Notes: generated by a model not told the origin, from the sequence alone. Shown: positions 8,024-16,779, numbered from the stretch's first letter. The stretch: DNA of 40,388 nt from Collinsella aerofaciens (GCF_009876115.1 NZ_WWSY01000020.1:1-40388), one strand, 5' to 3'. Made by a program: numbers and translations.

Positions 8024-9669
8024 CGCTGATCACCCTCGCGCGACCAGGGAAGGCGGATACGCGGGCGTTCGGTGCGCGTTGCACGGTCGGCGACCATATC
8101 GCTCCAAGGGCCGACGGCGCACCCCAGTTCCACGAGCATCTCGCGCGTGGCCTCGCGCACGCTGGTCGCAAAAGCGCTGGTCTGCCCCACTGCCTCGTCA
8201 GCGCGCCCAAACGCCATGAGCGCGGCGAGATCCTGCCCGCCATCGGCGATACGAATCTTGGAGCTTAACGCACAGGCAATCTCAAAGCGCATGGCGACGT
8301 CCTCGTCTGCCCCGCGCGCACCGAACCGGTTGAACACGGCGCTCATGCGCGTGCGCGGCACACCTACTCGACCTGCCAGTTCAATGACGCGCGATGCCGA
8401 TGCCGCGGACGACACCGCCGCATCGCCAACGACCAGGCAACGGTCGCTCGCCGCCACCGCAGCCGCCACGGCGTCGCCCCAAAAGACCGAGGTATCGATA
8501 AAGACCACGTCGGATTCGCGACGCAGAACATCAAGCAGTAGCTCCACCGGACGTGCCATGAGCTCGGCTTGCTCGGGCGCCGCGACGGGACCCCAGAGCG
8601 TAACGCCCGGTGCCACGCGCATCGATGTGGCTACGATATCCGGCTCGGTGAGCGTGCCCGCCGCCGACGGCTCGATAAGTGCCGCCATATCGCGCGGAGC
8701 ATCGACGCCTAACAAGTCGTAAAGGTTTCCAAACATCAGGTCCAGGTCGAGCACGGCGGCACGCAAGCCCAACAGCGACGATGTGTGTGCCATGGTGGCA
8801 ACGATCGTCGACTTGCCGCAACCGCCCGAACCCGAAATGGCGCAGATGACCGGAGCTCGATGCGGCGAAGCGGCAGCGTCTGCCGGCGGCATCGGAGGCG
8901 GCGGGGCGGGCGTCGGTGACAGCGTCCCCGTCTCCCCCGCCGCAACCACACGCTGCGTCCAAGCCGGCATGGCAGCTTGTTCGGTCTGCGAGGCAGGCTC
9001 GTTCTGTGCAATCTGCTCATGCTGCATCAGCGACAACTCGCCGCACCCGGCAAAGCCCTCAACTTCGTCGAGTTCATCCGCCAGATTCACGCCGTGCACG
9101 TATCCCATATCTACAGCCGGGGAATCGCCAGCATGCTGCGCCGGCCCTCCAGCGTCATCGTATACAAGGGGGTTCCGGGGACGCCGACCATGCTCGGCTT
9201 CCGCTTTTCCATAATCATCAACACGCGGGCCTCTTGTAGCGCGAGGCGCCCCGGGTTCCCTATCAACAAAAGCATCGGGCTCAATCGTCATGCGCCGATC
9301 GGAACCAACCGCTCCCTCGCCCGCGCGCCCGTTGCCGCATATACTGTGTGCAGCGATGACCTCGGTCGCCCCCGCGCGAAACAGCCCCTCGATATCCGAC
9401 GGATCGAGCGCTTCTATCAACACGACCACGCGACTCACGCGGCCTTCGGCCGTCAGGCGCGCAACAGTCTTGCGCACATCTTCGGTATCAAACAGAGACG
9501 CCGCGATGATGGCAGCCCCGCGGCGCGACGGAAACGCCCGCGCCATGGAAACCAGCCCGTCCAGGTCACCCACACGAAGCACCTGTGCACCCGCATCACG
9601 GCCCTCGACTTCCCGCTGCAACAGCCCGTAATCGCCGCACGCGCAGCACGCAAGCCAGATCGCCTTCAT
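8020..9669 (-). CDS. tadZ: TadZ/CpaE-like pilus localisation ATPase
   Basis: A 549-residue protein with three parts. Residues 1-110 look like an atypical receiver domain (AAIIAASLFDTEDVRKTV, VVVLIEALDPSDIEGLFRAGATEVI), as in CpaE/TadZ. Residues 111-270 are a low-complexity acidic and Pro-rich linker. Residues 273-549 form a MinD/ParA-type ATPase, with GSGGCGKST at 280-288 and DLDLMFGNLYDLLG after it. The signature lysine of deviant Walker A motifs is replaced (Ser/Gly), which also occurs in some TadZ proteins. TadZ-like proteins place the pilus machine in the cell. ATG 9669 overlaps the cpaB stop (TGATG) with GGAGG upstream; a GTG one codon earlier is possible. Confidence 0.88.
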   Translation of the reverse strand: MKAIWLACCACGDYGLLQREVEGRDAGAQVLRVGDLDGLVSMARAFPSRRGAAIIAASLFDTEDVRKTVARLTAEGRVSRVVVLIEALDPSDIEGLFRAGATEVIAAHSICGNGRAGEGAVGSDRRMTIEPDAFVDREPGAPRATRGPRVDDYGKAEAEHGRRPRNPLVYDDAGGPAQHAGDSPAVDMGYVHGVNLADELDEVEGFAGCGELSLMQHEQIAQNEPASQTEQAAMPAWTQRVVAAGETGTLSPTPAPPPPMPPADAAASPHRAPVICAISGSGGCGKSTIVATMAHTSSLLGLRAAVLDLDLMFGNLYDLLGVDAPRDMAALIEPSAAGTLTEPDIVATSMRVAPGVTLWGPVAAPEQAELMARPVELLLDVLRRESDVVFIDTSVFWGDAVAAAVAASDRCLVVGDAAVSSAASASRVIELAGRVGVPRTRMSAVFNRFGARGADEDVAMRFEIACALSSKIRIADGGQDLAALMAFGRADEAVGQTSAFATSVREATREMLVELGCAVGPWSDMVADRATRTERPRIRLPWSREGDQR

Positions 9670-10328
9670 CACTCGTCGCCTCCGCTCTTTTTGCCGCGCG
9701 CCGTGGCGGGAATCGTCAAGCTGACCGTTCCCTTGCCCGAGGCGCCCAGCAGTTCCTTGACGTCTTCGGGGTCAGCCGCCAGCGTCACCCATTCGATCTT
9801 GCCCTCGCGCGTGGCACCGGAATCCTCACTGGTATCGATCACGTACGCGCCGCACAGCCGATCGGTTACGCCGTCTTTTTGCACATACACATCCACGTAG
9901 CTGCCCACGCCCGTGGCACCGCCGACCGAGTGCTCGGCATCGACCGCCACCGAAACGGCGACCTTGCCCTTAGGCACCTCGAGCTTGTGGCTCTCGGCCT
10001 TGGTGTAGACATTGCAGATCACGGCGTTTTTGGGAATACGCGAAGTCGTCACGTCGCCGCGCACCTGGCGCAGCTCGGTCGCTGCGCCACGCGGCAGCAG
10101 GCTCGTCAGCCATTCCTGGGTTATGACATTGGTCTCATCGAGGGTCTCGCCCACATCGATATCGCGCGCCGCGACGCATACCTCGACGTGATCGCCACCG
10201 TACTTGGCCAAGGTCTCAGCCTGGACCTGTTCGGCTCGTGAGCGGATCGACGAGCCGTAAGCCATGCAGAGCAGCGCAGCGAGCACGCCCGCGACCAGAC
10301 TGATGGCGATGCGCTTGCTCTTGTTCAC
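9669..10328 (-). CDS. cpaB: CpaB/RcpC-like pilus protein with SAF domain
   Basis: A 219-residue protein with an N-terminal membrane helix (residues 7-26, IAISLVAGVLAALLCMAYG) and a SAF domain (VEVCVAARDIDVGETLDETNVITQEWL, then RIPKNAVICNVYT), followed by KVAVSVAVDAEHSVGGATGVGSYVDVYV, the pattern of Flp pilus protein CpaB/RcpC. In diderms it contacts the secretin; here, with no secretin in the cluster, it probably acts in the cell envelope outside the membrane. GTG 10328 is preferred because GAGGAG sits 5 bases upstream; an ATG five codons earlier overlaps that ribosome site. It is the first gene of the pilus operon; the upstream region holds an inverted repeat and a possible promoter element. 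Confidence 0.87.
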   Translation of the reverse strand: MNKSKRIAISLVAGVLAALLCMAYGSSIRSRAEQVQAETLAKYGGDHVEVCVAARDIDVGETLDETNVITQEWLTSLLPRGAATELRQVRGDVTTSRIPKNAVICNVYTKAESHKLEVPKGKVAVSVAVDAEHSVGGATGVGSYVDVYVQKDGVTDRLCGAYVIDTSEDSGATREGKIEWVTLAADPEDVKELLGASGKGTVSLTIPATARGKKSGGDE

Positions 10329-10425
10329 GGCCGCTCCTCTCATGGCAGTGCCGGGCGAATGCCCGTACCACCATTGTCTGGGCGGTCAGAGCGCAAAGCG
10401 GCGCAATCGCGATCTTGGTTTTCGA

Positions 10426-10431
10426 TGTCAA
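10426..10431 (-). promoter_or_regulatory. Possible -35 element of the Tad operon
   Basis: A perfect TTGACA is seen on the minus strand about 98 bases before the cpaB start. At 17 bases the -10 position reads GATTGC, a poor match, so the promoter would need an activator or the motif is chance. It sits next to the inverted repeat at 10439-10490. Confidence 0.35.
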
Positions 10432-10438
10432 ACCAATC

Positions 10439-10490
10439 GCTGACCAAAAGCTGACCAGCCCGTCAAGCTCGTGGCAAGGTTTTGGTCAGC
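10439..10490. repeat. 11-bp perfect inverted repeat upstream of the Tad operon
   Basis: GCTGACCAAAA at 10439-10449 is mirrored by TTTTGGTCAGC at 10480-10490, with 30 bases between; an additional GCTGACC copy follows at 10450-10456. There is no T-run, so it is not a terminator. The position, just behind the only -35-like element for the pilus operon, fits an operator. Confidence 0.55.
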
Positions 10491-10527
10491 ACGTCAGCAA
10501 ACTGCATGTTTCGAGGCTTTTCCGCAG

Positions 10528-10562
10528 CAAAAAAGCCGTCTCCCGAACAGTTGGGAGACGGC
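10528..10562 (-). terminator. Rho-independent terminator of rsgA
   Basis: Read on the minus strand, GCCGTCTCCC, an 8-base loop and GGGAGACGGC form a perfect 10-bp stem followed by six T. It begins 18 bases after the rsgA stop and separates rsgA from the pilus operon. Confidence 0.92.
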
Positions 10563-10580
10563 TGTCATAGGAAAAATCAA

Positions 10581-11765
10581 TTACAGATGGACATCGGGAT
10601 CGAGCATTTGAGCGCTCACGCGCATGGATGACGCCAGATTTTGGAAAGTTTCCAGACGCAGGCTGTCGATCTGCCCGGCGTCCTCGGCCTCGCGAACGGC
10701 GCAACCCGGTTCGTGGGTATGCGTGCAGTCGCCAAACCGGCACGCACGCGATGCCTCGACAATCTCGGGGAAGGCGCGTGCCAGACCCCGCTCGTGACCC
10801 ACGAGCGGCAAACTGCGCAGACCCGGGGCATCGGCGATCACGCCGGCGTCGCCCGGCAGCGCCACCATCACGCGCGCGACGGTAGTGTGACGGCCCTGGT
10901 CGTCGCGTTCGCGCACACCGCCGGTCGCCAACGTATCGTGGCCCAGCAGTGCATTGAGCAGCGTCGACTTGCCGGCACCCGACTCGCCCAGAATCATGGC
11001 GCAGCTCCCGGCAGGCACGCAGGCACGGACCTCGTCCAGACCGCGGCCCTCGGCAGAAGACGTCACGATCACGCGCACGTCCGGACCCACCAGACGGCGC
11101 ACGCGGTCCAGATCGCGCTCGAGCTCCCCGGCATCGCAGCGGTCAGCCTTAGTGAGCACCACCACCGGCTCGGCATCGCAGTCGAGCGCCAACACCAGCG
11201 AGCGCGCCACACGGTCGAGCAGCACCTCGCCGGCACCGAGCGCCTGCACGATTAGCACGCTATCCACGTTGGAGCAGAGCACCTGGCGCTCTCCGCGGGC
11301 ACGGCCGCGCCAACGCTCAAAGCTCGTACGGCGCGGCAGTACGCATTCAATCACGCCCATATCGTGCCCGGGAGCGCGGCGCACCGCCACACGATCGCCC
11401 ACGGCAGGCAGCAGGACCTCGTCCCCACCGCGCGACTTGGCAAATCCCACGGCATGCTCGGCGCGGAAGGTATCGTCGGCAGTCGCCACCAGCGGAAACC
11501 CACGATCCAAGCGCACCACGGCGCCAAGCTGCATCTGCTCGGGCTCCTCGGCATGTGCGCAAAAATCATCAAAGGCAGCCTGCTGAGCTTCATCGACCGG
11601 CAGGTCATCGAACGCCGGAACGTCCTGCAGCGCGTCGAGTCCCGGCACGCTCGCCAGCAGCTCCTCGGCAGACGCGGGAGCCTCGGTCGCGAGCTTCCGA
11701 CGACGATCGCGCTTAGCCCGCGCCCCCGTCGTCTTTTTCTTCGCTTTAGCCTTAGCCTTGCCCAC
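10581..11765 (-). CDS. rsgA: Ribosome small subunit-dependent GTPase A
   Basis: A 394-residue circularly permuted GTPase that helps late 30S subunit maturation. The motifs come in permuted order: G4 LTKAD (204-208), G5 SSAEG (236-240), G1 GESGAGKST (260-268), the TT of G2 at 294-295, and G3 DAPG (312-315). The C-terminal zinc site C-x4-C-x-H-x5-C is formed by Cys342, Cys347, His349 and Cys355. An OB-fold-like region precedes the G domain (about 78-145). Residues 1-30 are very rich in Lys and Arg and 30-75 are acidic, making the protein longer than the usual 290-350. GTG 11765 has GGGAGG 5 bases upstream; the open frame reaches 11849 without a ribosome site. It is monocistronic, with its own terminator. 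Confidence 0.95.
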   Translation of the reverse strand: MGKAKAKAKKKTTGARAKRDRRRKLATEAPASAEELLASVPGLDALQDVPAFDDLPVDEAQQAAFDDFCAHAEEPEQMQLGAVVRLDRGFPLVATADDTFRAEHAVGFAKSRGGDEVLLPAVGDRVAVRRAPGHDMGVIECVLPRRTSFERWRGRARGERQVLCSNVDSVLIVQALGAGEVLLDRVARSLVLALDCDAEPVVVLTKADRCDAGELERDLDRVRRLVGPDVRVIVTSSAEGRGLDEVRACVPAGSCAMILGESGAGKSTLLNALLGHDTLATGGVRERDDQGRHTTVARVMVALPGDAGVIADAPGLRSLPLVGHERGLARAFPEIVEASRACRFGDCTHTHEPGCAVREAEDAGQIDSLRLETFQNLASSMRVSAQMLDPDVHL

Positions 11766-11814
11766 AAGCGCCTCCCAGCACCATAAATCACAACTGAGCA
11801 GGTATTTTAAATCA

Positions 11815-11848
11815 AAAAGAGCTGGCCGGGCAAAGCCCGACCAGCTCA
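11815..11848 (-). terminator. Terminator downstream of the P-type ATPase
   Basis: On the minus strand GAGCTGG, TC, GGGC, TTT, GCCC, GG, CCAGCTC forms a long near-perfect stem followed by TTTTT. It lies about 145 bp past the ATPase stop and just before the rsgA start region. Confidence 0.85.
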
Positions 11849-11889
11849 CATACTTTCCCTCAGCTTACGGTCCCGAGAGGTTATCCGAA

Positions 11890-11980
11890 GGCCCGCCCGC
11901 CGGGAGGGGTTTCTTCTGAGTGATCCCGCAGCGCGAAGCGCGAGGACCAGCGAAGAAGAAACCCCGCAGGCGGGCGGGCC
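11890..11980. repeat. 91-bp nested palindrome between rsgA and the ATPase
   Basis: Outer arms GGCCCGCCCGCC (11890-11901) and GGCGGGCGGGCC (11969-11980) are perfect complements. Second arms GGGGTTTCTTCT (11906-11917) and AGAAGAAACCCC (11954-11965) are also perfect, and the centre has GCGC-GAA-GCGC. The whole folds into one long hairpin. It has no T-run on either strand and does not overlap a gene. It looks like a small structured intergenic repeat rather than a plain terminator. Confidence 0.8.
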
Positions 11981-11992
11981 CGGACAGGTACG

Positions 11993-14674
11993 TTACTCTT
12001 TCTCCACCGCGCGCATGATCGCCTTGTAGATCTCCATCAACGGGATGATCAGGAAGGCCAGGCCCAGCGCGGCAAGAACGCCCTTGAGCTCAAGCGTCAC
12101 AGGGCCAAAGAACATCTCGGCAAGCGTCGGCTGCACGGTCACGATCACCGTCAGCACCAGTGCCAGAGCGGCGGAAGCCCACAGCCACTTGTTCTGCTTC
12201 TTCATGGTGAACAGCGACGCACGACGGCTGCGCATATTGAAGCAGTGGAAAATCTCGACCATGTTGAGCGTGATGAACGCCATCATCACGCCTTCCTCGT
12301 CGGCATTGCCGGCGATCATATCGGCGATGTGGATGTAGCCCATGTCAAAGTACACGCCCACAAAGAAGCTCGCCAGCACCAGCACGGTGATGATTAGGCC
12401 TTGGACCACGCAGTCCAGACCCATATGTCCGGCAAAGACACCATCCTTGGCGTTGCGCGGCTTGCGCTTCATGATGTCGCCCTCGGCGTCCTCCATGCCC
12501 AGCGCGAGCGCAGGGAAGCAGTCGGTAACCAGGTTCACCCACAGCAGCTGCACCGGCTGGAAGATGGTAAAGCCGATGAGCGTGGCGATAAACACCGAGA
12601 AGACCTCGGCAAGGTTGGCCGAAAGCAGGAACTGGATGACCTTGCGGATGTTGTCGTAGATGCGACGGCCCTCTTCGCAGGCACCGATGATGGTGGCGAA
12701 ATTGTCGTCGGCAAGCACCATGTCGGCGACGTTCTTGGTGACATCGGTACCGGTGATGCCCATGCCAACGCCGATGTCGGCGCGCTTGATGGACGGGGCG
12801 TCGTTGACGCCGTCGCCCGTCATGGCCACGATCTGGTCGCGCGACTTCCAAGCCTCGACGATGCGTGTCTTGTGCTCGGGCTGGACGCGGGCGTACACGC
12901 CGTAGTCCTCGATGTGCGCGTCGAGTTCCTCGTCGCTCATGCGATCGAGGTCGGCACCGGTGATGGCATGGCTGCGATCGGTGACGATGCCCAGCTGCTT
13001 GGCGATGGCCACGGCGGTGTCGATGTGGTCGCCCGTGATCATGACGGTGCGAATGCCAGCGTCGTGGGCCTCGCGGATGGCTTCGGCGACCTCGGGGCGG
13101 ACCGGGTCGATCATGCCGGACAGGCCGCAGAAGACCAGGTCGTGCTCGAGCGCAGCGGGGCTGCAGTCGCTCGGAACCTCGGTGTAGGTGCGGCTTGCCA
13201 GCGCCAGCACGCGCAGAGCCTCGTCGGCCATGGCCTTGTTGGCGGCCACGAGCTCGGCGCGACGCTCCTCGGTCAGCGGGACGACCTTTTCGCCCTCGTA
13301 GATATGGGTGCACAGGCCGATCACCACGTCGGGCGCGCCCTTGGTGTACTGCTCGTACTCGCCATCCAAGGTCTCGACGATCACGGACATCATCTTGCGG
13401 CCCGAGTCGAACGGGGCCTCGCCCACGCGCGGATGCTCGGCAGTCAGGCCGGTGAGGCCAGCCTTGCCGGCGTCGTTGACGAGCGCGCACTCGGTCGGCT
13501 CGCCCACGGCCTCGCCCAGCTCCTCGTCCCACTGGGCATCGGAGCACAGCGCCATGCCAGCCAGGAACTTCTCCTTGGGCGCGGCGAGTTCGTGCTTGAC
13601 GACGGTCATCTTGTTCTGGGTAAGGGTACCGGTCTTGTCGGAGCAGATGGTCTGTGTGCAGCCAAGGGTCTCGACGGCGGAAAGCTTACGGATAATCGCC
13701 TGGCGCTTGGCCATCTTGGTCACGCCGAGCGAAAGCACGATGGTCACGACGGCGACCAGGCCCTCGGGGATGGCGGCGACGGCAAGCGAGACGGCGACCA
13801 TAAAGGTGTCGAGCAGGGCGGTCGGGTCGGTAAGAACGTTGCCCACGCCGTGGCGGATGATATCAACGCCAAAGATGACGACGCAGATGACGATAACCAT
13901 GATGGTGAGGATGCGGCTGAGCTCGGCAAGCTTCACCTGCAGCGGCGTGAGCTCTTCCTTGGCCTCGGCCAGGGCGCCGGCGATCTTGCCCATCTCGGTG
14001 TTCATGCCGGTGCCGACCACGACGGCGCGACCACGGCCGTACACGACGGTGGAGCCCATATAGCACATGTTCTTACGGTCGCCGAGCGGCACGTCATCGG
14101 TGCCCGCAGCGAGCTCGATCACGTTGGCGTGCTTCTCTACGGGCACGGACTCGCCGGTGAGCGCGGCCTCTTCGATCTTCATCGTGGCGCTCTCGAGCAC
14201 GCGGCAGTCGGCCGGGACGGAGTCGCCCGCCTCGAGCATGATCACGTCGCCGGGCACGAGCTCGGCGCTCGGCAGGTGCACGAGCTTGCCGTCGCGCAGC
14301 ACCTTGGACTGCGCCGCACTCATCTCCTGCAGGGCCTCGAGGGCCTCCTCGCTCTTGGCTTCCTGGACCACGCCCAGCACCGAGTTGACGATAACGACGA
14401 ACATGATGATGGCAACATCGGCAAAGTCGGGCTCGCCCTTGACCATGCCCGTGAGCGCACTGATGACGGCGGCAACGATCAGCATGATGACCATGGGGTC
14501 GGCCATCTGCTCAAAGAAACGCTTCCACAGCGGTGTCTTCTCGGCTTCCTCGAGCTTGTTAGGGCCTGTCTTGGCGAGGCGCGAAGACGCCTCGTCGTTG
14601 CTCAGGCCGAGGTTCTCATCGACACCTTGGTCGCTGAGCACCTCCGCCGCGGCGGACAGGTATTCCTTTTGCAT
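11993..14674 (-). CDS. Calcium-type P-type ATPase (PMCA/SERCA-like)
   Basis: An 893-residue P2-type cation ATPase. Actuator motif TGES lies at 173-176, the M4 ion-site motif PEGL at 303-306 and the phosphorylation site DKTGTLT at 346-352. A TGDGVNDAPS hinge and M6 motif WVNLVTDCFPALALGMED, whose Asn and Asp supply calcium ligands in SERCA, follow. An N-terminal cation-ATPase domain and a C-terminal four-helix domain are both present, so the protein is complete and of normal length. It should export Ca2+ (or possibly Mn2+) across the cytoplasmic membrane using ATP. AGGAGGGG lies 8 bases before ATG 14674. It is transcribed alone, divergently from pyruvate kinase. Ion choice is inferred from the M4/M6 residues. 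Confidence 0.93.
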   Translation of the reverse strand: MQKEYLSAAAEVLSDQGVDENLGLSNDEASSRLAKTGPNKLEEAEKTPLWKRFFEQMADPMVIMLIVAAVISALTGMVKGEPDFADVAIIMFVVIVNSVLGVVQEAKSEEALEALQEMSAAQSKVLRDGKLVHLPSAELVPGDVIMLEAGDSVPADCRVLESATMKIEEAALTGESVPVEKHANVIELAAGTDDVPLGDRKNMCYMGSTVVYGRGRAVVVGTGMNTEMGKIAGALAEAKEELTPLQVKLAELSRILTIMVIVICVVIFGVDIIRHGVGNVLTDPTALLDTFMVAVSLAVAAIPEGLVAVVTIVLSLGVTKMAKRQAIIRKLSAVETLGCTQTICSDKTGTLTQNKMTVVKHELAAPKEKFLAGMALCSDAQWDEELGEAVGEPTECALVNDAGKAGLTGLTAEHPRVGEAPFDSGRKMMSVIVETLDGEYEQYTKGAPDVVIGLCTHIYEGEKVVPLTEERRAELVAANKAMADEALRVLALASRTYTEVPSDCSPAALEHDLVFCGLSGMIDPVRPEVAEAIREAHDAGIRTVMITGDHIDTAVAIAKQLGIVTDRSHAITGADLDRMSDEELDAHIEDYGVYARVQPEHKTRIVEAWKSRDQIVAMTGDGVNDAPSIKRADIGVGMGITGTDVTKNVADMVLADDNFATIIGACEEGRRIYDNIRKVIQFLLSANLAEVFSVFIATLIGFTIFQPVQLLWVNLVTDCFPALALGMEDAEGDIMKRKPRNAKDGVFAGHMGLDCVVQGLIITVLVLASFFVGVYFDMGYIHIADMIAGNADEEGVMMAFITLNMVEIFHCFNMRSRRASLFTMKKQNKWLWASAALALVLTVIVTVQPTLAEMFFGPVTLELKGVLAALGLAFLIIPLMEIYKAIMRAVEKE

Positions 14675-15116
14675 ATAGAGTCCCCTCCTGGGATTCGGGC
14701 CACTCAGCAGATTGATGCCCGATCATAATTCCCAGGAGAAGGGCAAGGGCTCATCAAGGCTGCCGTGCTGAGCGGCAGTTGATAGTGGAGCTATGGTACC
14801 CCAAAGCGACGCGTCTAGCCAAAACAATCGGTTTGGAAATATGGTCCGCACGCAACGGTGCAGACCGTGTGATGCTCAACATTGGTAAAACGTTTTTTCT
14901 TCGGCACATCGCCAAACTGACATATCTCCCAGATAGCAGCGGTTGGAGTGGTTGGTAAAGATTTTTCATATACCGTTTTTCCCGCAAAAAATGAACTTCC
15001 ATTTCGGCATACGGTCGATTTTTTGGGGTATTCGGTCGGCATTTCGTTATAATCATCTCGGTTTTATTTCTTATGGTTTATCTATCAGCGCAAGACGATG
15101 TCAGATGGAGGTCTGA
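14675..15116. other. Divergent intergenic region, ATPase / pyruvate kinase
   Basis: This 442-bp region is AT-richer than its surroundings. It contains a TATGAT (14722-14727, minus strand) that could be the ATPase -10, an imperfect hairpin at 14753-14783 (ATCAA..CTGCCG / CGGCAG..TTGAT) and the pyruvate kinase promoter near 15048. A 100-codon open frame on the minus strand (14754-15056) has no ribosome site and odd composition and is not called as a gene. Confidence 0.5.
15009..15053 (+). promoter_or_regulatory. Pyruvate kinase promoter with repeated upstream boxes
   Basis: A perfect TATAAT is at 15048-15053, 63 bases before the ATG. No good -35 is seen at 16-18 bases. Two copies of AT(A/T)CGGTCG lie at 15009-15017 and 15030-15038, 21 bp apart (two helical turns), the second covering the expected -35 region, which suggests an activator. 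Confidence 0.6.
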
Positions 15117-16577
15117 ATGTACAAGCGCACTAAGATTGTATGCACCATGGGTCCCGCCTGCGATAGCGACGAGACCATCCGCGAGATGATCAAGGCGGGC
15201 ATGAACGTCGCCCGTTTTAACTTCTCGCACGGCTCCTACGACGAGCACCACGGTCGCATCGAGCGCGTCCGCCGTATTTCCAAGGAGCTCGGTCTGCCTG
15301 TCGGCATCCTGCTCGACACCAAGGGCCCCGAGGTCCGCACCGGCCTTCTGGTCGACGGCAAGAAGGTTGCCGTCAAGACCGGCGATAAGATCGTCGTCAC
15401 CGCTCAGCCCACGTCCGAGGATTTCCACGGCACCGCTGAGCACATCTCCCTCGACTACCTGGCTCTGCCTTCCGAGGTCGAGAAGGGCTCCCTCATCCTG
15501 ATCGATGACGGCCTGGTTGCCCTCGAGGTCGAGTCCGTCAGCGGCCAGGACATGACCTGCGTCGTTAAGAACGACGGCCTGATCGGCGAGCGCAAGGGCG
15601 TCAACATGCCCAACGTCAACATCTCGCTGCCCGCCATCACCGAGCGCGATCGTCAGGACATCCTCTTTGGCCTGACCGAGAACATCGACTACATCGCCGC
15701 TTCCTTCATCCGTGACGGCGAGTCCGTCCGCGGCATCCGCAAGCTTTGCCGCGAGAACGGTGGCGAGCACGTGACGATCTTCCCGAAGATCGAGTGCGCC
15801 CTGGGCGTCGAGAACTTCGACGAGATCCTCGAGGCTTCCGACGGCATCATGGTCGCCCGTGGCGACCTGGGTATCGAGATCAAGCCCGAGCTCGTTCCGC
15901 ACATCCAGAAGGAGATCATCGCCAAGTGCAACGCGGCCTACAAGCCCGTTATCACCGCTACGCAGATGCTCGACTCCATGCAGCAGAACCCGCGCCCGAC
16001 GCGCGCCGAGGTTGCCGACGTTGCTAACGCCATCTACGACGGCACCGACGCCGTTATGCTCTCTGGCGAGTCCGCTGCCGGTAAGTACCCGGTCGAGGCC
16101 GTTAAGATGCAGGCCAGCATTGCTCTCGAGACCGAGAAGTACCTCCCGGCCCACGCTCCGCTCGAGGTTCCGGCCGACGCTCACGGCACCCGCGTCGTCA
16201 ACAACGTTGTGGGTATGTCCGCTGTGAACATGGCCACCACCGTTGGCGCCAAGTGCATCACCGTGCCGACGACCACCGGTCGTACCGCACGCCTGATCTC
16301 GCACTTCCGTCCCAACATGCCGATCTGTGCGTTCTCCCGCCACGAGTGGGCCGTCCAGCAGATGATCATGTACTGGGGCGTTATCCCGCACCAGGCCGAG
16401 ATTACCCAGGGCACCGTCAACGGCACGATCGTCAAGGCGATCGAGACCGCTAAGGAGCTCGGCTACGTCGAGGCCGGCGATCTGACCGTCGCTACCGCCG
16501 GCGATCCCCGCATGAGTGTTCAGCTCGAGGACAAGGTCTCCTCGACCAACGTCGCTTACGTCGCTCAGGTGCGCTAA
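15117..16577 (+). CDS. pyk: Pyruvate kinase
   Basis: A 486-residue glycolytic enzyme that transfers phosphate from phosphoenolpyruvate to ADP. N-terminal RTKIVCTMGPA and MNVARFNFSHG (29-39) hold the substrate-binding Arg and Asn/Ser; LDTKGPEVRTG is at 66-76; catalytic Lys224 sits in IFPKIE; and the metal-binding MVARGDLGIEI is at 245-255, followed by ATQMLDSM and the PTRAEVADVANA motif. The C-terminal allosteric domain is present, and there is no additional PEP-utiliser domain, so length is standard. TGGAGG lies 7 bases before ATG 15117. The gene uses many CGT/GTT/GCT codons compared with its neighbours, as expected for high expression. It is monocistronic and has a strong terminator. Confidence 0.97.
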   Translation: MYKRTKIVCTMGPACDSDETIREMIKAGMNVARFNFSHGSYDEHHGRIERVRRISKELGLPVGILLDTKGPEVRTGLLVDGKKVAVKTGDKIVVTAQPTSEDFHGTAEHISLDYLALPSEVEKGSLILIDDGLVALEVESVSGQDMTCVVKNDGLIGERKGVNMPNVNISLPAITERDRQDILFGLTENIDYIAASFIRDGESVRGIRKLCRENGGEHVTIFPKIECALGVENFDEILEASDGIMVARGDLGIEIKPELVPHIQKEIIAKCNAAYKPVITATQMLDSMQQNPRPTRAEVADVANAIYDGTDAVMLSGESAAGKYPVEAVKMQASIALETEKYLPAHAPLEVPADAHGTRVVNNVVGMSAVNMATTVGAKCITVPTTTGRTARLISHFRPNMPICAFSRHEWAVQQMIMYWGVIPHQAEITQGTVNGTIVKAIETAKELGYVEAGDLTVATAGDPRMSVQLEDKVSSTNVAYVAQVR

Positions 16578-16605
16578 ATCGCACTTGCAAGCACGCTTGC
16601 ATTGC

Positions 16606-16643
16606 AAAAGGGCCCGGAAGGCTTTGCCTTCCGGGCCCTTTTT
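16606..16643 (+). terminator. Rho-independent terminator of pyk
   Basis: GGGCCCGGAAGGC, a TTT loop and GCCTTCCGGGCCC form a perfect 13-bp stem followed by TTTTT. AAAA precedes the stem, so it could also act on the minus strand. Confidence 0.95.
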
Positions 16644-16779
16644 AGACCTTCTTCGTATGCCGCATCATCGATTTGTGTTCAGTCGCAAGCCTCTCCGATG
16701 CCGAGCGCACCACCGAAGACGCCCTGCGACGGGAGCCGTTGGTCAATTGGAATGAACTGTTCACCGTTAAGCCGGCCGG

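Noticed and set aside
12401..14728. 775-codon open frame on the plus strand
   Set aside because: It is antisense to the P-type ATPase, with His/Asp/Gly/Leu-rich composition typical of a GC-rich shadow frame and no domain.
14754..15056. 100-codon minus-strand frame between ATPase and pyk
   Set aside because: No ribosome site, unusual composition and overlap with the pyk promoter.
15078..16607. 509-codon open frame antisense to pyruvate kinase
   Set aside because: Shadow frame created by high GC at third positions; the plus strand has all pyruvate kinase motifs.
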